DNA from: Sulfurospirillum sp. UBA6810
Lineage (GTDB): Bacteria; Campylobacterota; Campylobacteria; Campylobacterales; Sulfurospirillaceae
Reading direction: 5' to 3'
Assembly: GCA_002469305.1 (NCBI GenBank)
Contig: DKEY01000016.1
Coordinates: 1-64,000 of the forward strand
Length of the DNA: 64,000 nucleotides
The position numbers were made by a program, and so were the translations under genes. The number at the start of each line of letters is the position of its first letter. The first letter of the stretch is position 1. The notes beneath the pieces were generated by a model that saw nothing but the letters and a program-made list of their open reading frames with translations, had not been told where the DNA came from and made no database searches. Shown here one piece after another: positions 43,087 through 52,491 of this stretch.

Positions 43087-44145
43087 TTAATTCTTTTTAT
43101 AATCCACCCATTCGTCCAAACAAAAATTGTAAAAATCTTCAGAGTAATTCTCTTCACTCCACATCCTCATTTGTCTTCTATATGAAGGTCCACCATTTTG
43201 AGGAACAAAGTGCTTAATAAAGTAGATTTTTCCTCTAAAATACCTATAGATTAGATATCCTGTAGAGTATTGTGAGCTATAAGCTGTGCCACATATAATA
43301 AGTTGATTATCTTCAAGATTAACAGGATCAAAATTTGCAGCACTCAATAACTCTAAATCCAAGAAATATATGAATTTTTCATAGAATTTCTCTTTTGATG
43401 TATCGGCAAGGAGTGTAACTTCTGCTGGGAACTCAACCATATCAGTCTCAACAGCATACTTACTAGGGATATTATCAACTGTTATGCCCCTAATAAGATT
43501 GATTTTGCCCTCTTCTTGCGAACTATTTACATGTAAAAGCTCTTTTTTAGGCTCTTCCAAAGTTGTCTCAAAAGTACTTGCAGGAATTTGTTCCGCTTTT
43601 TCTACAACATGAGCACCCTCGCTAGTCTCAATAATTTTATTGTCACCATCCAAAGGCTTTGCGAGAATCACACGTTTTTTAGTGTATTTCTCAAAATCTT
43701 CGATGTAATATTTTTTCAAAAAGCCTTTAAAATCAGTTAAAGAGATATTTACGCCATGCAGTACCACTTTAGAAAGCCCAAGAGCTTCATACTGTTCTTT
43801 TGCACTTTTACATGTAAGAGAAGCCTCCTTTATAGCACTAGATTTCCTAATAAGATATTGATTTATCCTATATAAGTTATACTCTTTAGGTAACTGCTCT
43901 TTTAAGTAGAGCCTATATGTATCAGCTGTGATAGAATATCCAGGGATTGAGTTTGAGATAATCGTAACCTGATCCACAATCGGATAAAGTCTATCTAACA
44001 TATTTTTTATGTGTTCTTCTATCTCAAGTAGAACATCCCTTTTAGGTCTTTTCCTTTGAGTTACCTCATAAGGATTTCTTTCATCATCTGAATACAAAGC
44101 AAAAATATTTTGAGCTAGTTTTTCAATTTTTCTAGGTCGCAACAT
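43087..44145 (-). CDS. hypothetical protein next to the hairpin cluster
   Basis: This 352-residue protein has a basic N-terminus (MLRPRKIEKLAQNIFALYSD), a long helical part (KRPKRDVLLEIEEHIKNMLD) and a C-terminal alpha/beta domain with NGGPSYRRQMRMW. I do not recognise it. Its position beside the inverted-repeat cluster and divergent from the methylase could suit a replication or transfer initiator, but no catalytic motif shows this. Confidence 0.6.
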   Translation of the reverse strand: MLRPRKIEKLAQNIFALYSDDERNPYEVTQRKRPKRDVLLEIEEHIKNMLDRLYPIVDQVTIISNSIPGYSITADTYRLYLKEQLPKEYNLYRINQYLIRKSSAIKEASLTCKSAKEQYEALGLSKVVLHGVNISLTDFKGFLKKYYIEDFEKYTKKRVILAKPLDGDNKIIETSEGAHVVEKAEQIPASTFETTLEEPKKELLHVNSSQEEGKINLIRGITVDNIPSKYAVETDMVEFPAEVTLLADTSKEKFYEKFIYFLDLELLSAANFDPVNLEDNQLIICGTAYSSQYSTGYLIYRYFRGKIYFIKHFVPQNGGPSYRRQMRMWSEENYSEDFYNFCLDEWVDYKKN

Positions 44146-44180
44146 CTCACTCTCCTTCTAACTGTAATGAAACTTTAATA

Positions 44181-44192
44181 ATAAATTTATGA
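44181..44192 (-). promoter_or_regulatory. element promoter motif before the 44145 gene
   Basis: On the minus strand the motif reads CATAAATTTATTATTAAA, 35 bp before the ATG. Confidence 0.5.
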
Positions 44193-44287
44193 AATTGTAG
44201 CACAAAAAAATGTTAAAAAAAAGTGACGAAAATTTAAAATCAAAAATATTGAATATAAAAAAATATGATAAAGCAAAAAGAAATGAT

Positions 44288-44511
44288 GCACAATTTTGTG
44301 CGAAGCGAGTTTGCCATTTGTAGCTACAAATCACTAGCGTGATTTATAGCTAAAATAGCACCTCGTTTTCTTCACGAATCAAATAAAAATTCTTGGCAGA
44401 ATTTATTATTTATTCGAGAAAAAAAGAATACTTGAAAAAACATTGCTAAAAACAAGCAAAAATCTTGGCAGATTTGCTTGTTTTCTATACGCAGTTTTTC
44501 AAGATAGAAAA
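44288..44511. other. cluster of at least six inverted repeats in a 447-bp gene-free region (candidate origin, oriT or structured RNA)
   Basis: The region 44146-44592 has no gene. It holds a perfect 14-bp palindrome GCACAATTTTGTGC (44288-44301), a stem with TAGCTA...TAGCTA ends (44321-44352), a long stem with CGAAT/ATTCG ends (44375-44416), a strong stem AACAAGCAAA.../...TTTGCTTGTT (44451-44482), a CTTGAAAAA/TTTTTCAAG pair enclosing it (44431-44503) and TTTTCTAT/ATAGAAAA (44481-44511). The two strongest hairpins carry the same tip, TCTTGGCAGA. Alternative pairings overlap, so switching is possible. Confidence 0.65.
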
Positions 44512-44547
44512 CTTTCGCAACGCTGCAAGTTTTTAATATAAGTTTCA

Positions 44548-44567
44548 ATTAATTATAAATTTATTAT
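44548..44567 (+). promoter_or_regulatory. element promoter motif before the 44593 gene
   Basis: AATTAATTATAAATTTATTA lies about 28 bp before the ATG, in the gene's direction; AAGGAG follows at a normal distance. Confidence 0.55.
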
Positions 44568-44592
44568 TATCAATTTCATCAAGGAGTTTATA

Positions 44593-45654
44593 ATGTCAAA
44601 GCTCAAAGAAAGAGAGCCACTAGTGGCACAGATAAAAAGTTTTATGAAGTCTTATGGAGGGGATATCCCTTTGGCAAAAATCTATGATGCTTTTAAAGAT
44701 GAAAAAAGAAGTACTATACGAGGAAGAATAAATGAAGTAGTAGCATCAAAAGAAAAGAGCATAATCCGAACAGCACGTGGGCAATATTTGCTTTTGGGTG
44801 CAGAGGTTGAAGCTTTAGTTGAAAAAGCTGATACAAAAGATGCTATGTTTGAAATTCTGAAAGCAAATATCTACTACGACTTGATTTTTTTCGACATCCC
44901 TTACAAAACTTCTGGACAAAAGGGGGGTAACAGGGATCTCAGTAACTACGAGATGATTAGCCCCGAAGAGTTCTCTTTAATTGTAAAACAAGCAGAAAAA
45001 ATGTTGTACTCAGAAGAGTCTCAAGTGTATTTTATGATAGCAGGTGGTAAGTCTTCAATTAAAGAAGCGAACCATTACATAAGAGCATTTAATGAAACGG
45101 CTCTTAATTTGGCAGCTAAAGGAAGTTACACAAAATTAAATGCAAATGGCACACAATGCAATATGGGAAAGTACCTTCTTCCTGCCGAACAGATATTAAT
45201 ATACTCTCCTAACGGTAAACTTTTTAAACCAGAAGATACCGTTTTGGATTTTAGATTACAACGCCCTCCTCTACCAAAAAACGGAGGATATCCAACACAA
45301 AAACCCTACGAGCTTTTTTATCAAATATTTAAACAAGCGGTTCCCGATGGAGGCAAAATATTAGATGCTTTCTTGGGGGGTGGCAATTCTATTAATGCTG
45401 CATTGGACCAAAAGAAGAAAATACATGGTATCGAAATATCCTCTGATGCAATAGATAATCATATTCTTCCAAAACTAGAAGTCTATGGCAAATATTATGA
45501 GGCTCTTCAAAAAACAAGGGTACATTTTCACCAAGGGAGTCTTTTTGATTTTATTGATGATTTGAATAAAGATGAAGATAACTATATATCAAGCAATATA
45601 GCAGAAGTAACAAAGCAATTGAATCAAAACACTAAAACAATGTTGACAATATGA
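44593..45654 (+). CDS. wHTH-fused DNA methylase (N4/N6 type) with shared C-terminal tail
   Basis: This 353-residue protein has an N-terminal winged-helix-like domain (VAQIKSFMKSYGGDIPLAKI to RTARGQYLL). The amino-methylase core has motif IV FFDIPYKT (DIPY for DPPY), the PTQKPYELF segment and motif I DAFLGGGNSINAAL. It probably methylates adenine or cytosine N4. The tail core is YISSNIAEVTKQL (Ser 21 residues from the end). It leads a four-gene operon. Confidence 0.8.
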   Translation: MSKLKEREPLVAQIKSFMKSYGGDIPLAKIYDAFKDEKRSTIRGRINEVVASKEKSIIRTARGQYLLLGAEVEALVEKADTKDAMFEILKANIYYDLIFFDIPYKTSGQKGGNRDLSNYEMISPEEFSLIVKQAEKMLYSEESQVYFMIAGGKSSIKEANHYIRAFNETALNLAAKGSYTKLNANGTQCNMGKYLLPAEQILIYSPNGKLFKPEDTVLDFRLQRPPLPKNGGYPTQKPYELFYQIFKQAVPDGGKILDAFLGGGNSINAALDQKKKIHGIEISSDAIDNHILPKLEVYGKYYEALQKTRVHFHQGSLFDFIDDLNKDEDNYISSNIAEVTKQLNQNTKTMLTI

Positions 45655-45667
45655 AAAGGAGTAAACG

Positions 45668-47389
45668 ATGGCAAATAGTTTAAAGGTAAAAGACGTACAG
45701 TATGAATGTCATTTATCATGGGAAGATACTGAGGGATTAATGTATGACAATGAAGTTATTTCTGATGGAAATATTACAAGGTTCACAATCTCATTTGAGG
45801 ATGGAAATAGTGTTCATCTCTATTATGATGAGAAAACAAATGCGTATGGGTATCGCTCTGATATTCCCCAAGAGATAGTTACTATTTGTGATTATGCTGG
45901 AGAAGTATTATTGGATAGCGGTGGAGATTATGAAACTGCTAGTTTAAAAATAAGAGAGTATGCTGGGGAAAATTTTGTTTCCGCAGGAAACGAAAATACT
46001 AACAATATGACTTTGGCTATGAAGAAAGTAGCAGAGACTATTATGGAACTTTCAAAAAAGCGGACAGAAGCATATGCAAAAAATGATGATGAAACAAGCT
46101 TAAATTTAGAAATGGAAACGAGAAGTGCAGGAGAAGATTTAGCTTATATGTATCTGGAGTCGTTTAACTTGAATGAAAGTAACTTGAAAAAAATAAGACT
46201 AACATGGGAGACATCTGATGGAGAGACTTTTGAAGATATTCTGGTTTCAAAAGAGATAGAACCTCATGTGCTACAAGAGTGTATTAATTTGGCATTAGCA
46301 CGCCAAGAAGATGAAGTAGCCAACTTCTTATCCAATATACGAAAATTAGGTTACGAGGCAAAGATAAGCCAAGAAAGAATAGAAAAGCATGATTTTAATA
46401 CGCCAGAAGAGGATAAATATTTTGATTTGAATGAAGAACAAATTGATAAGAGATTAGAAAATTTAATAGCGTACAAAAACTACAAAGAAGAGAACAACTG
46501 CTTAAAATTTCCAACTATACCATATCAGTTCGGGCAAGAGCAAATTGCTGAAAATATTGCACAAGTTTTTTCAGATAATGTAAATTCGTTAGTTGGGGTT
46601 AAAAGTTTAGGATTAGAAATTTCTCTTTATGAAACATCAGATTACTACGAGGCAGAAGAAGAAGATGATGAAGCACTTGACGATCACCCAATGTATGAAT
46701 TTCAAATTTGGGATAAGAATGGTCAAGGGGAAATGATTTATGAAAGTGGGAGATACTGTTGCATTGAGTCTTGTTTTGATGAGATAAAAGAGTACTTGTA
46801 TGATGAAAGATTGCTTATTGCAACAACCGATAATAGTATTTGTTTAGACCGTGGAGTATACAAATTGTGTCTTAATGGAGTTGAAGATGAGTTTGTAAGT
46901 GCGTTACGTGTATTTGAATATGCAGAAAATCGTTTAAGTGCCAACCCACAAGATAAGAGCATAGAACACTTAAAACTTCAAAGCATGGAAGATGCCAAAG
47001 AAGTTATTGCGCACTTTGGAGAGAGAGTTATTGAAGTAGAGCCAAGATATTGCATAGTAGAGACAAAAGTTAATAATGGTGGGACTGAGACTGTTGAAGA
47101 CTATGCTGATTTAGATACAGCAACATCAGCATTTGAGTTTATAAGACAAAACAACTATCACAATGCGGAGCATGGCGATAGTAAAAGGACACTCTTCTTT
47201 CAAGAAGGAACAATATTATCAATGGATATAGAGTATTGGGGGAAAGGCGATAATTCTAATCAAGGCTTTAAGGGCATTGATATTGAGCCAATCAATATCA
47301 AAAGACAAGAAGTATCAAATGCTATTGCAGAAACGATAGAGTTTTTAAAAAAGTCGCAAGTGCAACATGTGGAGTATGCACAAGGATAA
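45668..47389 (+). CDS. large acidic protein of unknown function with shared C-terminal tail
   Basis: This 573-residue acidic protein has repeated beta/alpha segments (for example HLSWEDTEGLMYDNEV and RLTWETSDGETFEDIL, which resemble one another and may be a duplicated domain). The tail core is EVSNAIAETIEFL (Ser 24 residues from the end). AAAGGAG precedes the ATG. Not recognised. Confidence 0.6.
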   Translation: MANSLKVKDVQYECHLSWEDTEGLMYDNEVISDGNITRFTISFEDGNSVHLYYDEKTNAYGYRSDIPQEIVTICDYAGEVLLDSGGDYETASLKIREYAGENFVSAGNENTNNMTLAMKKVAETIMELSKKRTEAYAKNDDETSLNLEMETRSAGEDLAYMYLESFNLNESNLKKIRLTWETSDGETFEDILVSKEIEPHVLQECINLALARQEDEVANFLSNIRKLGYEAKISQERIEKHDFNTPEEDKYFDLNEEQIDKRLENLIAYKNYKEENNCLKFPTIPYQFGQEQIAENIAQVFSDNVNSLVGVKSLGLEISLYETSDYYEAEEEDDEALDDHPMYEFQIWDKNGQGEMIYESGRYCCIESCFDEIKEYLYDERLLIATTDNSICLDRGVYKLCLNGVEDEFVSALRVFEYAENRLSANPQDKSIEHLKLQSMEDAKEVIAHFGERVIEVEPRYCIVETKVNNGGTETVEDYADLDTATSAFEFIRQNNYHNAEHGDSKRTLFFQEGTILSMDIEYWGKGDNSNQGFKGIDIEPINIKRQEVSNAIAETIEFLKKSQVQHVEYAQG

Positions 47390-47392
47390 ACA

Positions 47393-48043
47393 ATGAGTAA
47401 GAAAATTTACATACCATTATCAACGGGTGATGTTGATGATTTAATAGGCTTAATTTATGGACAAGACAGAGGAAAGCAAATAGTTTTAACTGATGTTTAT
47501 GAAAATGGTAAAAAAGAAATCATTTTTTTAAAAGAAGAGGATTATCAACGAGGTCTTAAATCAAAAAGTTTCGTTAAAAATTCTTCTGATATGTTTAGCA
47601 ATATTTCTAAAGAAGATGTAGAGATGCTAGAGAGTGAAAACAAGTACTTAGCAGAGTTTTTGGAAAAAGTTATTGGTTTATCCCAAGAGCAGATATCCGA
47701 AGTTGCAAATAGTGGTAATGTAGATTTGTATTCTTCGATTTCTACATCAAAAGAAAACAAGAATGACTCCAAGAAGAGTATGACTATGCTTGATGCTGCA
47801 AACTTTATTTATAAACAAGTTCCAACATTTATCGACATAGTCGCTAAGATAAAAAAGGATGCAGAGAGTAGTTTTAATCAAGAAATAAATTATGAAGATA
47901 TTTCTATGATGGTTCAAACTTTAGTGAGTGAAGCAGTTAAAGAGCTACAACATAAAGAGAAACTAAGTAATATCTCACAGCAGATTGCGGATGTTGTTGA
48001 AGAAGTTGAAATATCAAAAAGAAAAGTAGAAGAAATAGGATAA
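47393..48043 (+). CDS. hypothetical protein with shared C-terminal tail
   Basis: This 216-residue protein has a short N-terminal alpha/beta part and a long helical second half. Its tail core is NISQQIADVVEEV (Ser 22 residues from the end). It starts 3 bp after the previous gene and precedes the DndC-like gene. Not recognised. Confidence 0.55.
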   Translation: MSKKIYIPLSTGDVDDLIGLIYGQDRGKQIVLTDVYENGKKEIIFLKEEDYQRGLKSKSFVKNSSDMFSNISKEDVEMLESENKYLAEFLEKVIGLSQEQISEVANSGNVDLYSSISTSKENKNDSKKSMTMLDAANFIYKQVPTFIDIVAKIKKDAESSFNQEINYEDISMMVQTLVSEAVKELQHKEKLSNISQQIADVVEEVEISKRKVEEIG

Positions 48044-48052
48044 AGGTTTTAC

Positions 48053-49915
48053 ATGACTATATCAATGGACTCTACAATTACCAAAAGCTTTAAGTCTATA
48101 GATAGTATAAAAAAATACTATATTGAATCAGAGTTACCGTTAGTAGTTGCATTTAGCGGAGGAAAAGACTCCACGGTAACTCTTGATTTAACCTTTAGAG
48201 CATTAGCAGAAATTCCAAAAGAACTAAGAAATAAAAAAACCTATGTCGTCTTTTCTGATACAAAAATGGAGATGGACCCTGTAATTGATGATATCAACAA
48301 AGCTATTGAGTCAGCTCAAAGATTTGCAGACGAGTATGGGCTTGATGTTGAAATAAGAAGAGTAGAGCCAGAAAAGACAGAGACATTTTTTGCATTAACT
48401 ATTGGGCGTGGCTATGTGATGCCAAGAAGAGATAACCGTTTTTGTACAGATAGATTTAAAATAAAGCCACAAGAAAAACTAATCAATGAAATTATTGGTG
48501 CACATAATGGATTTATCTCTATAGTTGGTAGTAGAAAAGCAGAAAGCTTTGATAGAAAACAAAGATTAGAAGTCAAAACAATAGAGGGCATGTTAAAAGA
48601 ACATGATTTAGCTAATTGTTATATCTTAGCTCCTATTGAAGATTGGGGTAGTTCAGAAGTTTGGAATTATTTGTATATGCACTCTCAAGAGTGGGTTGAT
48701 GAAAATGCTCTAGGTAGAGTTTACTCATTAGCAGCTGGAGATGGAGATGAGTGCAGAAGTCTTTTTGAGGGTTTGGAAGAAGGTGCAACTCCAGGATGTG
48801 GTAAAAGTGCTAGATACGGTTGTTGGGTATGTACTCTTTTTGAAGAAGATAAAACTCTTAAAAATCTAGGGAAAGAGTATGCGTTCCTAAGAGATAAAGA
48901 AGAATTCAGAAATTGGCTAGTAGAACATAAAGATGATAATTGGCAAAATAGAGATATATATAGTCACAGGTATTATAATGAATTAAACTACAATAAAGAT
49001 AATCATAGATTTGGAATGGTTCGTCCAGGAGGAATGAATATAGCATTTAGAGAGGAAATGCTAGAGAGATTGTTAGAGGTTGAAAAAAAGATATTCCATC
49101 AAAATGGGGGCAAGTATCTTGTATCTGATAATGAACTAGAGTATATTCAATCATGCTGGATAGAGGAAGGGGATTTACAATATAAGGTTGTAGATATAGC
49201 AAAAAAATATGGAAGAGAGGTAGCTGTTTCAGAGAGTGATGCAGAGATTGTATATTTTGGGGCTGTTTTGTTAATGGCTACTTGTTCCTTACAAATTAAA
49301 CCAGAAGATAGACTCTCTTTTTTTTCAAAACAAACAATTAATGCGAGATATGCAACGCAGGCCGTGATACAACTCATGCAAAAACACCCAAAAGATTACC
49401 AAGAGATTATTCTAGGACTCAGAGGGATATCAACAACATATACAACACACCAAGCAATAAAAGAAGTACTTTTACTTCCTGTGGAAACACAACAGTTTTA
49501 TCCAACTAAGGAAAGAGAAGAATACATTAAGCATGAGTGGAAAGAAGATAGTATTGGATATTGGACTTTTTTGGAGAATATAGAAAAAGGATACACAGCG
49601 AGTACAAAAGCTAAAAATTTATTAGAAGAGTACGATGGTGTATATGCTTATCACTATAAGGTAAAAGAGGAAATAGAACAAAAAGGAGATAGCTTCGATG
49701 TTATAGACTCCGAAACAATGTCTCTTAATGATCAGTGCGCTTTTTTTGATAATTGGAACAAAGAAAGACAAGATGATATAAAAACAATCAATCAATATCG
49801 TGTGCTCGAAAAGCAAGAAACTCCTATAAGTTTGTTAGAAGCTGAAATGACGAGTAAAGAAATTTCTGCTATAGTCAATAGTATAAAAGACGAAAAGAAA
49901 CTAGAAATAAGTTAA
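48053..49915 (+). CDS. DndC-like PP-loop sulfurtransferase, stand-alone, with shared C-terminal tail
   Basis: This 620-residue protein has the PP-loop SGGKDST (residues 35-41), the VFSDTKMEMDP and RFCTDRFKIKP segments, and the DndC-type Cys region with GDECRSLF, then GCGKSARYGCWVCTLFEEDK (about 233-268). DndC activates sulfur for DNA phosphorothioation. No dndB, dndD or dndE lies in the window. The tail core TSKEISAIVNSI (Ser 20 residues from the end) is added after a long helical C-terminal half. It may modify DNA or another nucleic acid alone. Confidence 0.82.
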   Translation: MTISMDSTITKSFKSIDSIKKYYIESELPLVVAFSGGKDSTVTLDLTFRALAEIPKELRNKKTYVVFSDTKMEMDPVIDDINKAIESAQRFADEYGLDVEIRRVEPEKTETFFALTIGRGYVMPRRDNRFCTDRFKIKPQEKLINEIIGAHNGFISIVGSRKAESFDRKQRLEVKTIEGMLKEHDLANCYILAPIEDWGSSEVWNYLYMHSQEWVDENALGRVYSLAAGDGDECRSLFEGLEEGATPGCGKSARYGCWVCTLFEEDKTLKNLGKEYAFLRDKEEFRNWLVEHKDDNWQNRDIYSHRYYNELNYNKDNHRFGMVRPGGMNIAFREEMLERLLEVEKKIFHQNGGKYLVSDNELEYIQSCWIEEGDLQYKVVDIAKKYGREVAVSESDAEIVYFGAVLLMATCSLQIKPEDRLSFFSKQTINARYATQAVIQLMQKHPKDYQEIILGLRGISTTYTTHQAIKEVLLLPVETQQFYPTKEREEYIKHEWKEDSIGYWTFLENIEKGYTASTKAKNLLEEYDGVYAYHYKVKEEIEQKGDSFDVIDSETMSLNDQCAFFDNWNKERQDDIKTINQYRVLEKQETPISLLEAEMTSKEISAIVNSIKDEKKLEIS

Positions 49916-49921
49916 GGTTTA

Positions 49922-49941
49922 ATTAATTATAAATTTATTAT
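49922..49941 (+). promoter_or_regulatory. element promoter motif before the 49965 gene
   Basis: TTAATTATAAATTTATTA is followed by AAAGGAA and the ATG about 26 bp on. Confidence 0.55.
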
Positions 49942-49964
49942 ATTCTTTCTTTGAAAGGAATATA

Positions 49965-50369
49965 ATGAAGACAGGATTTTATTTTATCTGTAAAGATACA
50001 TTAGAAACAAAATTCAAAGAAATACCATACTCTTGGAGTAGTGAGATTGTTGAGCGTTATGCAAAAACAATGGTTGCAAAAAAACAAATTCTTGACTACT
50101 GTTCTTTCAATGGAAAAAAACTTGATGAGAGAAAAGAGAAACTACTTAGCGAACTTACTATTAAAAAGTTTAAAATTATTCAATTACTATTGATAAAAAA
50201 TCTTGAAAAATTAATAGAGCTTAATCCTCTAGCAAAAGACGTTTTAGAAGCGAATGAGATTTCAAATTTTTCTTTATTAAAAAATTTTGAGTCTTTATAT
50301 AAAGGGTTACAAGTTAGTAATAAGCACAACATCAGATTAAAAGACATTGTGCTAAAAGAAAGTGCTTAA
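49965..50369 (+). CDS. hypothetical helical protein
   Basis: This 134-residue basic protein (FYFICKDTLETKFKEIPYSW, then a long helical part) has its own promoter motif. No shared tail, no family recognised. Confidence 0.55.
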   Translation: MKTGFYFICKDTLETKFKEIPYSWSSEIVERYAKTMVAKKQILDYCSFNGKKLDERKEKLLSELTIKKFKIIQLLLIKNLEKLIELNPLAKDVLEANEISNFSLLKNFESLYKGLQVSNKHNIRLKDIVLKESA

Positions 50370-50566
50370 GTAAATTATAATAATATTTTTATTATTAAGA
50401 CTATTATAGTTTTAAATATTATGTTTTTTATCTCCTATAGGTGGAAAAACTCGTATTTAGCCTATTTTCACATGATTGATTATGAATATGAGTCATGTTA
50501 TTTTAGTAAAAATAACTATAAAGTTATGGTTCTTATTTAAGTATATATATAATAAATTAAGCGTTA

Positions 50567-50588
50567 GTTAATCATAATTTTATTAATA
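50567..50588 (+). promoter_or_regulatory. element promoter motif in the 256-bp gap before the 50626 operon
   Basis: TTAATCATAATTTTATTA lies 42 bp before the ATG. The rest of the gap (50370-50566) has an ACATGATT/AGTCATGT inverted repeat around 50470-50500 and no gene that I can support. Confidence 0.45.
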
Positions 50589-50625
50589 TAATAAGTAGTG
50601 ATTGTTAGGATTGTAAAGGAATAAT

Positions 50626-50922
50626 ATGTCTAGAGAAGAAGATATAACTTTAGTATTAAGTGGCTCGGAAGATGGAAAACAGATGGTAACACTATTTGTT
50701 AGACGATTAACTGAGGGTGGCGGAAAAATAGTTGGGATGAATTTTGCAGGTCAAGTCATCGAAGAAGAAGCGTTGGAAGAGATAAATCTTCCAATAATGC
50801 CAGATGAAGTGATTACTTACTTTCAGCAAGAGAATCCTATAAAAACAGATTTTATAAAAAATTCTTCTAAAGAAGAAATTTTGGCTTTTGTGCAAAGTAA
50901 AATAGCATCAAAAAGGGGCTGA
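50626..50922 (+). CDS. small hypothetical protein
   Basis: This 98-residue acidic protein (VTLFVRRLTEGGGKIVGMNF) leads a five-gene operon that ends with a lytic transglycosylase. AAAGGAA precedes the ATG. Not recognised. Confidence 0.55.
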   Translation: MSREEDITLVLSGSEDGKQMVTLFVRRLTEGGGKIVGMNFAGQVIEEEALEEINLPIMPDEVITYFQQENPIKTDFIKNSSKEEILAFVQSKIASKRG

Positions 50923-50924
50923 TT

Positions 50925-51236
50925 ATGAGTACTCGAAACCAAGCAATTGAACAACAAGCAAATGAGTTTTTGATGAAGTTTTTCAAAGCCATGTATGCTT
51001 CAGAGGTTTTAACAGCAGAAACGCTTAAAAAAAGTGGTATGGTATCTAAGTCCGAAACCATAGAAGAAGTGCATCAGAACTTTATTGATATTTCTAAGAT
51101 GCAAAGCGATATAAAAAGAGAAGTACTCTTCCACTCTCAGCTTACAGATGCACCTAACAAGGATGTATCAAATGATATTGCTGAAGCGTTAAGTAGTATG
51201 AACTCTCAAAGCAAAAAAGAAGATTACGTACAATGA
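50925..51236 (+). CDS. small helical protein with shared C-terminal tail
   Basis: This 103-residue all-helical protein has the tail core DVSNDIAEALSSM (Ser 22 residues from the end), one of the clearest examples. It starts 2 bp after the previous gene and overlaps the next. Confidence 0.55.
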   Translation: MSTRNQAIEQQANEFLMKFFKAMYASEVLTAETLKKSGMVSKSETIEEVHQNFIDISKMQSDIKREVLFHSQLTDAPNKDVSNDIAEALSSMNSQSKKEDYVQ

Positions 51237-51538
51237 AAAATGTAGTTGTAAAATTTGCTGCTGATACTGTAGAGTTTGGTGCTCTTGGAACAGTTTATCT
51301 CAAAACATCCGATGAAGTTCTTTTAAAAAAGATACAAGAGATAACATGCCATATTGAAATGGCGCGTTATCTTGATGCGAATAAAGATAAATTCATAGAG
51401 GTTTATACCCCATTTCAAGAAGAGTTTATTTTCATAAGTGTTGAAGAGGACTTTAAAAAAAGGCTTTACAATATGGACTTACCTATGGAAACTCTGCTTG
51501 ATTCACAAGCGTATAAAAAAGCGACAGCTAAAATATAA
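51233..51538 (+). CDS. small hypothetical protein
   Basis: This 101-residue protein (MKNVVVKFAADTVEFGALGT at the start) overlaps the previous gene by 4 bp (ATGA). Mixed alpha/beta, no tail, not recognised. Confidence 0.55.
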   Translation: MKNVVVKFAADTVEFGALGTVYLKTSDEVLLKKIQEITCHIEMARYLDANKDKFIEVYTPFQEEFIFISVEEDFKKRLYNMDLPMETLLDSQAYKKATAKI

Positions 51539-51545
51539 AACTACA

Positions 51546-51956
51546 ATGCAAAATTATAGATTTTTAGAAATATCAGAGAAATTTGAACAAGCAATTTATC
51601 TACTTGATAATAACCCAAATCCTTTGATTGGATTTAAAGAGTTTCAGTCTAATTATCTACAATTACTTAATGACTTAAATATAACTCAAAATAGTTATTT
51701 GAGTAAACACTTGAGTATCTTCGAACGCATGGAGTTTTTAAATAGTTACGTGCAAATGAGTAGATGGCTACAAGCACTTGATACTGATAATCTCAATAAT
51801 ATACAATTTAAAGAAAAAGTTGTTTCTGATGTAAAATTAGCTTCTATAAAAAGCATGGATATTCTATCAACTATAGATACAGAGCATTGTAGCAAAAGTA
51901 TTGCGGAAGTTGTAAAAGAATTACAACTTGGCGTACAAAGATATGAGTCTCTTTAA
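51546..51956 (+). CDS. small helical protein with shared C-terminal tail
   Basis: This 136-residue helical protein starts at MQNYRFLE, 7 bp after the previous gene. The tail core is HCSKSIAEVVKEL (Ser 21 residues from the end). The lytic transglycosylase gene starts inside its tail region. Not recognised otherwise. Confidence 0.6.
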   Translation: MQNYRFLEISEKFEQAIYLLDNNPNPLIGFKEFQSNYLQLLNDLNITQNSYLSKHLSIFERMEFLNSYVQMSRWLQALDTDNLNNIQFKEKVVSDVKLASIKSMDILSTIDTEHCSKSIAEVVKELQLGVQRYESL

Positions 51957-52491
51957 GCAAACTACTTTTCTCCTGATTTTGTCTTTTTTACATGTAAGAG
52001 CTGACGTATGTGGAGGCATTGAAGATAGAATTATCCTCTCTTTATTAGCAACTGAAAGACATATGAATAAGGAGATTGGATATAATTACCAAATCTCTAT
52101 AAACAATGCTTCTGATGCAAAAAAAATAAAACTCTACTATAATGAACTTTTTATTGATAACCGCACAATAGATTGCCAAAATGAACAAAAGTGTATAACG
52201 ATTACCGAACACTTATGGGATAAAGGTATTTACAATTTAGACCTTGGAGCTTTTGGGCTCAATTCTGAATATCAAAAAGAACAAAACCTTAAGGCTTATC
52301 AGTATTTTAGAATAAAAGATAGTTATTTTGCTGCATGTAATTATTTGAAAAAAATGGTAGCTAAATACGGAATGGGTTGGTATGCGATAGCAAGTTACCA
52401 CTCACAAACAGAGAAGTTCAACTACGAATACCAAAAGAAATTAATTTACCACTACTTTAATACAAGCAAAGATATGTCAATACTAAGATAA
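51943..52491 (+). CDS. VirB1-like lytic transglycosylase (SLT domain)
   Basis: This 182-residue protein has a signal peptide (LFKQTTFLLILSFLHVRA). An SLT-type domain follows: SLLATERHMNKEIGYNYQIS, LDLGAFGLN and ACNYLKKMVAKYGMGWYAIA with SYHS. It cuts peptidoglycan in the periplasm, and in mobile elements such enzymes open the wall for type IV secretion or conjugation. Start at MSLFKQ (51943), overlapping the previous gene by 14 bp. Confidence 0.82.
   Translation: MSLFKQTTFLLILSFLHVRADVCGGIEDRIILSLLATERHMNKEIGYNYQISINNASDAKKIKLYYNELFIDNRTIDCQNEQKCITITEHLWDKGIYNLDLGAFGLNSEYQKEQNLKAYQYFRIKDSYFAACNYLKKMVAKYGMGWYAIASYHSQTEKFNYEYQKKLIYHYFNTSKDMSILR

Noticed and set aside
44463..44482. Sigma-54 promoter at TTGGCAGATTTGCTT
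   Set aside because: The GG to GC spacing is too short, and the bases belong to a strong hairpin.
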